64,000 nucleotides of DNA from Petrosia ficiformis (Eukaryota; Porifera; Demospongiae; Haplosclerida; Petrosiidae): NCBI GenBank assembly GCA_947044365.1, contig OX345650.1, positions 4,335,372 through 4,399,371 on the forward strand, in the 5' to 3' direction. Shown here piece after piece: positions 1-11,949 of this stretch. How positions within the stretch are numbered: position 1 is the first letter of the stretch; each line of letters opens with the position of its first letter. A program made the translations under genes and the position numbers. The notes below the pieces were generated by a model that did no database searches, was not told where the DNA came from, and saw only the letters and a program-made list of their open reading frames with translations.

Positions 1-78
1 ACACTTCCGAATATGTACATGTACATATGTACTTGTGAATATATAGTTAACTGAAAAGTATTTTTTTTTATCTCCTAG

Positions 79-3000
79 GCCGTTGTTGGTACTAATGAAT
101 TTACTTGCAGTGAGAGAGGTGCTGTACCAACTGATTTAGAGCAAGAGACACTTAATCTTGATACGATTGAGTTGAATGTATCCACTGAAGCGGTAGGTAT
201 CCACTAATTATCAATGTTCTGTACTTGAACACACACAGTGTCACACACAGTGTCACACACATTAGTATTCACCCCTTTCCCCTACTCCATCCCCTCTCTA
301 TCCTCCCTGTTTCTATCCCTCTCCTCTCTATGTCTCCCCCTCTCCTCTCCCTTCACTCCCCCTCTCCCTCTCTCTCCCCCTGTAAAACCTTTTGTGCTCT
401 TTTTTCTTCCTCTCTTTATTTATATTTCTATCAGTGTCCTAAAAATGTCACATGTGGTGTGATACAGTGTAAAATAAGACGGCTTGCACCTCAACTATCA
501 GGCAATGTTTCAACAGCACCTATTCAAATTACAGTGTTCTCAAATCTATGGGTGAGTATTAATTGTATTAATATGTAGTATATTATATAATGTACTATGT
601 ACATTATTAGAAGTGTATGTACTATGTATTACATCTATATACATGTATATACATGTATATACATGTACTATAATATTGTGTATATAAGAGTATATGTACA
701 TATACATGTGCTATAATATTGTGTATATAAGAGTATATGTACATATACTATGTATTACATCTATATACATGTATATACATGTGCTATAATATTGTGTATA
801 TAAGAGTATATGTACATATACTATGTATAACATCTATATACATGTATATACAATATTGTGTATATAAGAGTATATGTACATGTACTATGTATTACATCTA
901 TATACATGTATATACATGTACTATAATATTGTGTATATAAGAGTATATGTACATATACTATGTATTACATCTATATACATGTATATACATGTGCTATAAT
1001 ATTGTGTATATAAGAGTATATGTACATATACTATGTATAACATCTATATACATGTATATACATGTACTATAATATTGTGTATATAAGAGTATATGTACAT
1101 ATACTATGTATTACATCTTTATACATGTACTATAATATTGTGTATATAAGAGTATATGTACATATACTATGTATAACATCTATATACATGTATATACATG
1201 TACTATAATATTGTGTATATAAGAGTATATGTACATGTACTATGTATTACATCTTTATACATGTATATACATGTACTATAATATTGTGTATATAAGAGTA
1301 TATGTACATGTACTATGTATAACATCTATATACATGTATATACATGTACATGTACTATAATATTGTGTATATAAGAGTATATGTACATATACTATGTATA
1401 ACATCTATATACATGTATATACATGTACTATAATATTGTGTATATAAGAGTATATGTACATGTACTATGTATTACATCTTTATACATGTATATACATGTA
1501 CTATAATATTGTGTATATAAGAGTATATGTACATATACTATGTATAACATCTATATACATGTATATACATGTACTATAATATTGTGTATATAAGAGTATA
1601 TGTACATGTACTATGTATTACATCTATATACATCTATATACATGTATATACATGTGCTATAATATTGTTTATATAAGAGTATATGTACATATACTATGTA
1701 TTAAAGCACTTTCACGCCTAACATCAAAGGTACCCTACTGTTCTATATTTTCCATATAGCACACTTTTTTACCACATCCTGTTCTATATTTTCCGGATGT
1801 TGTTTATAACACTAGAAAACAACGCGCTTACCTCGGGTTTAGTGCAAGAACACTGAAGTACTTCATTTTTCTTCTCCATTGCATCAATCCAAAGTACTAT
1901 AAACCACCGGGTTTGCTTGTGTTGTCTTGGAAAATATAGCACTGGGGGTGGGGTCTCGAAGCCTCATAAAGCACTCAGCTACGCCTCGTGCTTCATGAGC
2001 TTCTTGACCCCACCCCTCGTGCTATATTTTCCAAGACACTCGCACCGGTGCTTTAACTAATACTTACATTTATATACATGTATATACATGTATATACATG
2101 GTAGCATATACCAATCACTTAATTTTAACACTCAACTCAGTCTTACATTTTTTTATAAAAATTCCATGAACACAACTTATGCACATGTTTTTAGTGCCCT
2201 CATCCCCTGTGCATACATCTTCCTTCACTTACGTAATTATATTGACAGGAGTTCTGAACTTGGCATACCATTCTCTCTCTCTCTCTCTCTCTAAACTGTA
2301 GAGCCAATCTGTAAGAGAGCAATTTAATATTACTGTTTACACTTTAGTTGAGAGTTCAACAGACTATCCATTTATTGAAGAAAGCAGTGTATTGAACTCC
2401 TCTGTAAGTTAGAATGTAAATAAACATCACTTTCAATCTACCTTCCTTCTCCTCATTAAAATGTCAATATTATAATTATTTATATACAGTATAATGCACC
2501 TATAGGATAATGAGTTCTGAATATGATCCTATTTTAGTTACATGCTCATAATTTTTATCTTCTCTCAAATAGTCTACAATAACTCTAATACCAGCTGTAC
2601 AGGAAACACAAACATCTTGTTTTCAAATCTGGGTGATAGTGGTAGCTGTTGTTTGTGGACTCTTAGTTGCTTTCTTCTTGATTCTAGCACTTGGATTGGT
2701 TAGAATAATGCATCCATTTTCTCTTTCTCTCTTTCCTACCTGCTATCCACCACCATTTGTCCTTATGTATTCTCAACTGACCTGTCTTTATTGTTCATAT
2801 TATTCTGTTTATATTTCTGGTTGTATGAACCACTTCAGGACTCCCAGATAGTCCAGCCTATGGCTAATGGGACATTTCCTATTTAAAATGAAAAATTATA
2901 TCTATCAATCTATCATTCTACTTCCTTCATTTTGTTATCATGTATATTTATACTTTCCTGTTTCATCCTCTTTTCTCTTCTCTGTAGTGTGGCTTTTTCG

Positions 3001-4129
3001 GTCGTGGTTACTACAAAAATAAACAGAAAGAAGAATTAGAAAAGAGATGGAGGGACCTACAGGAAGTTGACGGCAGTCTGGGAATGAGAGTCATACCGCC
3101 ACCTGGTTCTGGTATGTGTCCCAATAACAATCAAGTTTCATAATTATACATACAATGTCATACATGAAAATTCATGTGTCTAGCATGCTAGCAAACAGAC
3201 ACACACACACAACAAACAAACAAGCAGCCACTATGGCTTTGAAAATAAGCAGCCACAATGGCTTTGAAAATAAGCAGCCACAATGGCTTTGAAAATAAGC
3301 AGCCACAATGGCTTAGAAAAGTAAGGAAAAATTGAACACTGAAATGTACATCAGTGGTGGGTGCACAGTACTAATAACTTTTATCAATACAACACCGATA
3401 TCTAGTATCAATATAACATAATCATCTGTAATCATCATTATTATTATACAACACTTAATAAAAGACTATTTCTCAATCAATATTATACAACTAAAAGATG
3501 TGTTCTTCACTACACTAAATAATAATAATAATACATTCCATTATTATTAAATTTGAATATGGGTGTGGCTTAATCATGTTCCCTAATATAGCAGTACTCT
3601 AACACATTTAAATGTATCGTCCAACATTAATCATATTAATTTTATAACTTCTATTAATGATTATAATTATATTTTTCATAGAATACTTATCAGGAGTAAA
3701 CGAGCCTGAAGATAAAGAACAGGAAGTAAGTAACTACAGTACGCCTATGCTTATAAATACCTCAAATTTGGTTGTAATGAATATAGTGTATAGTCGTAAG
3801 GTTAATACATGATTATACATTATACTGTAACTCTCTAACTTATATATACTATAGTGTTTAGTTAATGTCATATAACTATAGTGTATAGTTAACTGCCTTA
3901 CAATACTTGTTAAAAATTTGCATACAGTTTTATACATTCATGTATCATGTTCAATTTATTACTAAAGGCTGAGGATGAATTGAAAGACTTCAATGATGTC
4001 ACCATGCCTGATACGTTTGCTCCATACAGAGAGGAGGGAGAGATCACAGGTGACCCCTTTGCAGAGCTCCCATCCACTCTGGAGGTTGCCCCTGAACCTA
4101 AAACTGATGATTTAGAGACAGAAATATAG
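79..4129 (+). CDS. Integrin alpha subunit, C-terminal part (5' end outside window)
   Basis: Seven exons join in frame: 79-192, 435-551, 2302-2403, 2573-2698, 2988-3111, 3682-3725 and 3968-4129 (TAG stop). The first four encode extracellular beta-sandwich-like sequence with paired cysteines. Exon 2573-2698 then encodes a stalk followed by a hydrophobic helix (VIVVAVVCGLLVAFFLILAL). The next exon opens with CGFFGRGYY, which matches the membrane-proximal GFF-x-R signature of integrin alpha tails, where talin and other regulators act and which pairs with the beta subunit. The cytoplasmic tail is about 110 residues, longer than the usual vertebrate alpha tail, acidic and rich in proline and glutamate. 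The donor after the helix exon is GTTAGA, weak but GT. The ligand-binding propeller lies upstream of the window, so the subtype cannot be assigned. A single-pass receptor for cell-matrix adhesion is the family role. Confidence 0.85.
592..1700. repeat. 73-bp tandem repeat (about 15 copies) in integrin intron
   Basis: Units of about 73 bp recur with few changes. Each contains TATACATGTATATACATGTA, a TATAATATTGTGTATATAAG block and GTATATGTACATATAC. Copies differ mainly by loss of one TATACATG block. The array fills most of the intron between exons 435-551 and 2302-2403. The small open frames inside it are by-products of the repeat. Confidence 0.9.
1701..2056. mobile_element. piggyBac-like MITE (TTAA ends)
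   Basis: The 356-bp segment starts TTAAAGCAC and ends GTGCTTTAA, and it interrupts the 73-bp satellite. Both flanks are the tetranucleotide TTAA, the target site typical of piggyBac elements. A long internal inverted repeat (about 1924-1972 against 1993-2040, both carrying the string AAAATATAGCAC or its complement) gives a near-complete hairpin. No open frame for a transposase is present, so it would be non-autonomous. Confidence 0.55.
2274..2293. repeat. (CT)n microsatellite before an integrin acceptor
   Basis: About ten CT dinucleotides lie just upstream of the acceptor of exon 2302-2403. They form part of its polypyrimidine tract. Confidence 0.8.
3223..3319. repeat. 25-bp tandem repeat, 4 copies
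   Basis: The unit AGCAGCCACAATGGCTTTGA followed by AAATA is repeated four times in an integrin intron, with one substitution in the first copy and a diverged last copy. Confidence 0.85.
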
Positions 4130-4146
4130 CATTAATAATTGTTAAA

Positions 4147-4152
4147 AATAAA
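4147..4152 (+). terminator. AATAAA polyadenylation signal of the integrin gene
   Basis: AATAAA lies 18 bases after the stop codon at 4129. It is the only canonical signal close downstream and fits a very short 3' UTR. Confidence 0.55.
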
Positions 4153-4254
4153 AAGAGTAACATCAGAATTGTTTTTAATCACAAATCACAAGCAGTTTCA
4201 TTTTCTTCTGTTTCCTGTAGTAACTATTATATGCTCCAAAAATACATAATACCT

Positions 4255-4648
4255 TGCGCAATAATGTAAAATACTAGCCTACGCATTGACAGGAGACTAT
4301 ACTAACTAGCTCAATAAGACTGTTGTCTTAAATATTGTGTAGGGCAAAAATGATGGACTTTTCTTATTAAGAATTATGAATATGGTAAACTGCATTTCAT
4401 GCTCACTACTCTGATATTCAGGCAACACGCTATCATAAATATTACATGCTCACTACTCTCTGATATTCAGGCAACGCGCTATCATAAATATTACATGCTC
4501 ACTACTCTCTGATGTTCAGGCAACACGTTATCATAAATCAATACTCTGATATTCAGGCAACCCTGCGCAATAATGTAAAATACTAGCCTACGCATTGACA
4601 GGAGACTATACTAACTAGCTCAATAAGACTGTTGTCTTAAATATTGTG
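4255..4648. repeat. Direct duplication flanking a 49-bp tandem block
   Basis: The 85-bp segment at 4255-4339 recurs almost unchanged at 4564-4648 (starting TGCGCAATAATGTAAAATAC). Between the copies are three units of a roughly 49-bp repeat with CTCTGATATTCAGGCAACAC, and the same repeat returns at 6305-6725. No gene is seen here. Confidence 0.75.
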
Positions 4649-4649
4649 A

Positions 4650-4815
4650 AGCAGTGTTTTTAATAAGCTCATGGCGCACCATTGGCCCAAAGAGCTTCTT
4701 ATTTGGCACTGCACAGTTCTCTCTTTGGGCCAGTGGTGCAGTTAATTATGATTATATTGTCACTAACAGCATTAACTCTTAGTTAATTGGCTCACATACT
4801 AACCCAAGCTTCAAA
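4650..4815 (-). repeat. Dispersed MITE-like repeat (family A), reverse copy
   Basis: This segment is the reverse complement of a sequence found upstream of every TRIM gene (about 15265-15440, 19738-19945, 24245-24430, 29360-29570, 33885-34090, 38945-39720) and again at 51960-52190. It holds TGGCCCAAAGAG and CTCTTTGGGCC as an imperfect hairpin around TTATTTGGCAC. Termini are not clear enough to assign a transposon superfamily. Confidence 0.6.
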
Positions 4816-4984
4816 ACTTATCAAAAACTCTAAATGTGAAGGGCAAAAATGATGGACTTTTCTCATTAAGAAAGCACAGGAATTATGGATATGGTACACT
4901 GCATTGCAGCTGTGAAAATGTTTTAACTATTACAATATCATTTTCCCATTTTTTTTGTATGACAGACAGAATTGATAACTTAAC

Positions 4985-5825
4985 CCACTACACTGTACAT
5001 AACATACATGCAATAAAGTTAAAGTATTGAGTTACAAGATTGTACACACATAATACACTGTACATACATGTAATAAAGTTAAAGTATTGAGTTACAAGAT
5101 TGTACATACATAATACACTGTACATACATGTAATAAAGTTAAAGTATTGAGTTACAAGATTGTACATACATAATACACTGTACATACATGTAATAAAGTT
5201 AAAGTATTGAGTTACAAGATTGTACACACATAATACACTGTACATACATGTAATAAAGTTAAAGTATTGAGTTACAAGATTGTACATACATAATACACTG
5301 TACATACATGTAATAAAGTTAAAGTATTGAGTTACAAGATTGTACACACATAATACACTGTACATACATGTAATAAAGTTAAAGTATTGAGTTACAAGAT
5401 TGTACACACATAATACACTGTACATACATGTAATAAAGTTAAAGTATTGAGTTACAAGATTGTACATACATAATACACTGTACATACATGCAATAAAGTT
5501 AAAGTATTGAGTTACAAGATTGTACATACATAATACACTGTACGTACATGTAATAAAGTTAAAGTATTGAGTTACAAGATTGTACACACATAATACACTG
5601 TACATACATGTAATAAAGTTAAAGTATTGAGTTACAAGATTGTACATACATAATACACTGTACATACATGTAATAAAGTTAAAGTATTGAGTTACAAGAT
5701 TGTACACACATAATACACTGTACATACATGTAATAAAGTTAAAGTATTGAGTTACAAGATTGTACATACATAATACACTGTACATACATGTAATAAAGTC
5801 AAAGTATTAAGTTACAAGATTGTAA
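4985..5825. repeat. 60-bp satellite, about 14 copies
   Basis: An exact 60-bp period contains CTGTACATACATGTAATAAA and GTTAAAGTATTGAGTTACAA. Unit variants are mostly TACACACA against TACATACA. Because 60 is a multiple of three and one antisense frame has no stop, a 265-codon frame with a 20-residue repeat is open on the - strand. It has no splice or promoter context and is treated as non-coding. Confidence 0.92.
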
Positions 5826-6304
5826 TAATAACGACATTGTACATACATGTCTTAAAACATGATTTTAGTTACACCTCTTCATTATTTTGGTTGAAATGAA
5901 GGTTTGAGGGGGCCCCTTCAGTCTTAAGTGACGTTTGGATATAATGTAGGTATATATATATATACTATATGCATTTTGTTGAATTACTGGTTCAAGAGAG
6001 AGTCCAAGAATGTAATGAATATTAGATGTTCCATAAGTATAATTTTTATTATTATAAAGATGTGTAGCTGTGACATGGACCTTGTAAAGATATGTGGCTA
6101 TCATGCAATTTTCAAATCTTGCTTTTGAGCCTGGTTTTCAAGGTGCTTGCAAAGCTTCATCTTGACATCTTCCTTTCAAAACCTCAATGCATACTTGGTC
6201 TTCAAGGTACTCGCAAAGCTTGCTTTCAAAACCTGAGTCTTTGGAGTAGAAAACTTGATCTTTGAGGGCACAAAACTTGGTCTTCAAAACAATTTCCAAT
6301 ACTT

Positions 6305-6725
6305 GATATCAGACAACACGCTATCATAAATATTACATGCTCACTACTCTCTGATATTCAGGCAATACGCTATCATAAATATTTCATGCTCAATACTCTC
6401 TGATATTCAGGCAACACGCTATCATAAATATTACATGCTCAATACTCTCTGATATTCAGGCAACACGCTATCATAAATATTTCATGCTCAATACTCTCTG
6501 ATATTCAGGCAACACGCTATCATAAATATTTCATGCTCAATACTCTTTGATATTCAGGAAACACGCTATCATAAATAATTCATGCTCACTACTCTCTAAA
6601 GGCTTGATATTCAGGCAACACGCTATCATAAATATTTCATGCTCACTACTCTCTAAGGCTTGATATTCAGGCAACACGCTATTATAAATATTTCATGCTC
6701 ACTACTCACTAAAGGCTTGATGTCC
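6305..6725. repeat. 49-bp tandem repeat, about 8 copies
   Basis: Repeats of a unit with TGATATTCAGGCAACACGCT followed by ATCATAAATATT and CATGCTCACTACTCTC. It is the same family as the block at 4396-4560, separated from it by the 60-bp satellite. Some units carry a short AAAGGCT insertion. Confidence 0.88.
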
Positions 6726-7289
6726 ACAATTTGTGGTCAAATTATTTATATGCTGGACCTATAAGCCTAGTCATTCATTCAATTAACAAATATACACATT
6801 ATTGCTTATAATAATTCTCACAAAGTCTGGAGAACATCAATGGAGAAGAGTACATCAAACAGGCTAAGCTACTCCACACCTATGAAAAGTAACAGATAAA
6901 AGATGAGATCCTAACAATTCATCTGCTTGTTTTACCTTGTACATCAGGACATCACAAAGTTGTGGATGAACAAGAAGTGGACTAGCTATAGCTCGTTATG
7001 GTAGAAAATCTGTATGGAAATACTTACACATGTAATACTAATAGACAATACATGTAATATGTATAAAAAATAGTACACATACATCAATTATAACAATATT
7101 TGATATTTATACTTCGAATCATTATCAAACAAGACAAAACAGGACATACAGGTTTTTCAAATCGGTTTTAAATTTTTATTAAAAGAATAGATAACAGAAA
7201 TAGTTTAATACAAAGATCACATATAGAACCCGTTTTGAAAATTTTATTTCAAAGATAATAAACAGACATAAATTACAAATAGTGTATAA
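6726..7289. other. Gene-free AT-rich stretch
   Basis: No open frame with splice context, RNA gene or clear repeat was recognised here. Confidence 0.5.
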
Positions 7290-10200
7290 ATACCGGAGCT
7301 TATCTATAGTGTATGTACATACCTATCTATAGTGTATGTGCATACCTATCTATAGTGTATGTACATACTTATCTATAGTGTATGTACATACCTATCTATA
7401 GTGTATGTACATACTTATCTATAGTGTGTGGTGCATACCTATCTATAGTGTATGTACATACCTATCTATAGTGTATGTACATACTTATCTATAGTGTATG
7501 TACATACTTATCTATAGTGTGTGGTGCATACTTATCTATAGTGTATGTACATACCTATCTATAGTGTATGTACATACTTATCTATAGTGTATGTACATAC
7601 CTATCTATAGTGTATGTACATACCTATCTATAGTGTATGTACATACCTATCTATAGTGTATGTACATACCTATCTATAGTGTATGTACATACCTATCTAT
7701 AGTGTATGTACATACCTATCTAGTGTATGTACATACTTATCTATAGTGTATGTGCATACCTATCTATAGTGTATGTACATACCTATCTATAGTGTATGTA
7801 CATACCTATCTATAGTGTATGTACATACCTATCTATAGTGTATGTACATACTTATCTATAGTGTGTGGTGCATACTTATCTATAGTGTATGTACATACCT
7901 ATCTATAGTGTATGTACATACCTATCTAGTGTATGTACATACTTATCTATAGTGTATGTGCATACCTATCTATAGTGTATGTACATACCTATCTATAGTG
8001 TATGTACATACCTATCTATAGTGTATGTACATACCTATCTATAGTGTATGTACATACCTATCTAGTGTATGTACATACTTATCTATAGTGTATGTGCATA
8101 CCTATCTATAGTGTATGTACATACCTATCTATAGTGTATGTACATACCTATCTATAGTGTATGTACATACCTATCTATAGTGTATGTACATACTTATCTA
8201 TAGTGTGTGGTGCATACTTATCTATAGTGTATGTACATACCTATCTATAGTGTATGTACATACTTATCTATAGTGTATGTACATACCTATCTATAGTGTA
8301 TGTACATACCTATCTATAGTGTATGTACATACCTATCTATAGTGTATGTACATACCTATCTATAGTGTATGTACATACCTATCTAGTGTATGTACATACT
8401 TATCTATAGTGTATGTGCATACCTATCTATAGTGTATGTACATACTTATCTATAGTGTATGTACATACCTATCTATAGTGTATGTACATACCTATCTATA
8501 GTGTATGTACATACCTATCTAGTGTATGTACATACTTATCTATAGTGTATGTGCATACCTATCTATAGTGTATGTACATACCTATCTATAGTGTATGTAC
8601 ATACCTATCTATAGTGTATGTACATACCTATCTATAGTGTATGTACATACCTATCTAGTGTATGTACATACTTATCTATAGTGTATGTGCATACCTATCT
8701 ATAGTGTATGTACATACCTATCTATAGTGTATGTACATACCTATCTATAGTGTATGTACATACCTATCTATAGTGTATGTACATACTTATCTATAGTGTG
8801 TGGTGCATACTTATCTATAGTGTATGTACATACCTATCTATAGTGTATGTACATACTTATCTATAGTGTATGTACATACCTATCTATAGTGTATGTACAT
8901 ACCTATCTATAGTGTATGTACATACCTATCTATAGTGTATGTACATACCTATCTATAGTGTATGTACATACCTATCTAGTGTATGTACATACTTATCTAT
9001 AGTGTATGTGCATACCTATCTATAGTGTATGTACATACTTATCTATAGTGTATGTACATACCTATCTATAGTGTATGTACATACTTATCTATAGTGTATG
9101 TACATACTTATCTATAGTGTATGTACATACCTATCTAGTGTATGTACATACTTATCTATAGTGTATGTACATACCTATCTATAGTGTATGTACATACCTA
9201 TCTATAGTGTATGTACATACCTATCTATAGTGTATGTACATACCTATCTATAGTGTATGTACATACCTATCTATAGTGTATGTACATACCTATCTATAGT
9301 GTATGTACATACCTATCTATAGTGTATGTACATACCTATCTATAGTGTATGTACATACCTATCTATAGTGTATGTACATACCTATCTAGTGTATGTACAT
9401 ACTTATCTATAGTGTATGTGCATACCTATCTATAGTGTATGTACATACCTATCTATAGTGTATGTACATACCTATCTATAGTGTATGTACATACCTATCT
9501 ATAGTGTATGTACATACTTATCTATAGTGTGTGGTGCATACTTATCTATAGTGTATGTACATACCTATCTATAGTGTATGTACATACTTATCTATAGTGT
9601 ATGTACATACCTATCTATAGTGTATGTACATACCTATCTATAGTGTATGTACATACCTATCTATAGTGTATGTACATACCTATCTAGTGTATGTACATAC
9701 TTATCTATAGTGTATGTGCATACCTATCTATAGTGTATGTACATACTTATCTATAGTGTATGTACATACCTATCTATAGTGTATGTACATACTTATCTAT
9801 AGTGTATGTACATACCTATCTATAGTGTATGTACATACCTATCTATAGTGTGTGGTGTATACTTATCTATAGTGTATGTACATACCTATCTATAGTGTAT
9901 GTACATACCTATCTAGTGTATGTACATACTTATCTATAGTGTATGTGCATACCTATCTATAGTGTATGTACATACCTATCTATAGTGTATGTACATACCT
10001 ATCTATAGTGTATGTACATACCTATCTATAGTGTATGTACATACTTATCTATAGTGTGTGGTGCATACTTATCTATAGTGTATGTACATACCTATCTATA
10101 GTGTATGTACATACTTATCTATAGTGTATGTACATACCTATCTATAGTGTATGTACATACCTATCTATAGTGTATGTACATACCTATCTATAGTGTATGT

Positions 10201-10805
10201 ACATACCTATCTAGTGTATGTACATACTTATCTATAGTGTATGTGCATACCTATCTATAGTGTATGTACATACTTATCTATAGTGTATGTACATACCTAT
10301 CTATAGTGTATGTACATACTTATCTATAGTGTATGTACATACCTATCTATAGTGTATGTACATACCTATCTATAGTGTATGTACATACCTATCTATAGTG
10401 TATGTACATACCTATCTATAGTGTATGTGCATACCTATCTATAGTGTATGTACATACCTATCTATAGTGTATGTACATACCTATCTATAGTGTATGTACA
10501 TACCTATCTATAGTGTATGTACATACCTATCTATAGTGTATGTACATACCTATCTATAGTGTATGTACATACCTATCTATAGTGTATGTACATACCTATC
10601 TATAGTGTATGTACATACCTATCTATAGTGTATGTACATACTTATCTATAGTGTATGTACATACCTATCTATAGTGTATGTACATACCTATCTATAGTGT
10701 ATGTACATACCTATCTATAGTGTATGTACATACCTATCTATAGTGTATGTACATACCTATCTATAGTGTATGTACATACTTATCTATAGTGTGTGGTACA
10801 TACTT
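7290..10805. repeat. 23-bp minisatellite, about 150 copies, with higher-order structure
   Basis: The base unit TATCTATAGTGTATGTACAT followed by ACC is 23 bp and contains the perfect palindrome GTATGTACATAC. At least four unit variants recur: a 19-bp form lacking one TATA (CTATCTAGTG), a GTATGTGCATAC form, a GTGTGGTGCATAC form, and C/T at the last base. The 19-bp form is almost always followed by the TGTGCAT form (near 7720, 7925, 8060, 8385, 8520, 8655, 8975, 9390, 9685, 9915 and 10210), giving blocks of roughly 130-330 bp. The pattern implies that multi-unit segments were copied, not single units. Confidence 0.95.
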
Positions 10806-11019
10806 ATCTATTTGGCGCAATGCAATACATGATCTATACAAGCCTCAGTACCTCACCTAGATAATACTGAGCTCATATTACACACAAGACAATTATTATA
10901 TAATTATATAATATACATACATGAAAATAATACATTATAAATTACACTTAGTATTACATTAGCAAGTAATTATACATTATATGTCATACGATTGAATACG
11001 TCAGATTAACAGCTCCATA
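10806..11019. other. AT-rich spacer after the satellite
   Basis: No gene recognised. It holds short ATTATATAAT-type runs only. Confidence 0.4.
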
Positions 11020-11826
11020 TTACAGCAATACAGGATGTCTGCAACTATAGGTAGCATCATCAGAACCCAGGCTACAGGAGTCCACAACTGTAGCGTCATT
11101 AGTACCTAAGGGGTATAGTAAACCCATGACATCAGTACCTGAAAATTAACATATAAAAGTTTGTAATAATGAGTGATGGAGAATTGTGAACTATATAATT
11201 ATATATAATATATTTTATATGCTAAACACATGAGTTTGACACAACTACTGATATAGTTATAACACTCCTAATGATTTAGATGATTATTACTTTAATACTA
11301 TACTAAGCCAACATACTGTTTTTTTTTTAGGCACATGTAAATTATTACTGAGATTATTATATAAGGTAAGGTGGTCTATGCAAGGTAATTCTGGAATCAC
11401 CACAGGTAGTATCAAGTATAAACTACTTTGTGATTTATATTCTGCTATAAAAGAAAGACTATCATCTAGTGTTAGTCAATGCAGTAATAAATACTAAGTC
11501 CTACTTAGACTGACCTGTGGTGCAGTAATTGCCTAGTTTAGGATGTCAGTTTACAACAAATTTGTAAAGCTCACGTCACAAATTAATTTCTTTTCAACAG
11601 TTTTGTTTCAAGCACATGTGGTGTAACAATTATAGTTGAGACATACATACTTTAATATCTCACCTTGTAAGCTGCTATGACCAGTAGAGCAAGCCAACAC
11701 TATCCACCAAGGACAGCTTCTAAACCTCGACTTTGCACAGCTGGACACAAAAGACCTCGGAAATATAGAGTTCCTCTGGCCTGGATCCACTCGCTTTTGT
11801 GTTTGGCGGGGAAGATAACTGAACAT
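11020..11826 (-). CDS. Possible small two-exon antisense gene, 93 aa, unidentified
   Basis: On the - strand, an ATG at 11826 opens a frame that runs to a good donor (CAAG|GTGAGA, exon 11664-11826). It joins in phase to an acceptor (TTTTCAG) with exon 11020-11138 ending in TAA. The product would be 93 residues, basic and serine/arginine/cysteine-rich in its first half (MFSYLPRQTQKRVDPGQR at the start) and acidic in its second. I recognise no domain. The start lies just beyond the E-box/TATA cluster at 11838-11865, so it would be divergent to the RETREG-like gene. It may equally be a non-coding divergent transcript. Confidence 0.3.
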
Positions 11827-11837
11827 GCGTATATCAC

Positions 11838-11884
11838 CACGTGGGTATATAAATTTTGCCACGTGGGTGGAGGTATATGATTGG
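11838..11884 (+). promoter_or_regulatory. Promoter of the RETREG-like gene: two CACGTG E-boxes, TATA, CCAAT
   Basis: CACGTG occurs at 11838-11843 and 11860-11865, both inside CCACGTGGG, on either side of TATATAAAT (11846-11854). An inverted CCAAT (ATTGG) is at 11880-11884. The TATA box is 104 bp upstream of the ATG at 11950. CACGTG is bound by bHLH-Zip factors (MITF/TFE, USF, Myc). Vertebrate RETREG1 is known to respond to TFEB/TFE3, so the pairing is suggestive only. Confidence 0.5.
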
Positions 11885-11949
11885 TTATCAAATGTCACGC
11901 CCCTTTTGGCTTAGTAAAATTATTTATACTAACTACTAAGACAGGTGAG

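Noticed and set aside
225..578. Serine/proline-rich frame near the window start
   Set aside because: It reads through a pyrimidine-rich integrin intron and its acceptor; the true exon is 435-551.
4988..5785. 265-codon antisense frame as a repeat protein gene
   Set aside because: It exists only because the 60-bp satellite unit lacks a stop in that frame; no promoter, splice or domain evidence.
7290..10805. Regular short repeats resembling a CRISPR array
   Set aside because: There are no unique spacers; units abut directly, and the surroundings are animal genes with introns.
11677..11880. + strand 67-codon frame upstream of the RETREG-like start
   Set aside because: No initiation or splice support; it overlaps the E-box/TATA cluster.
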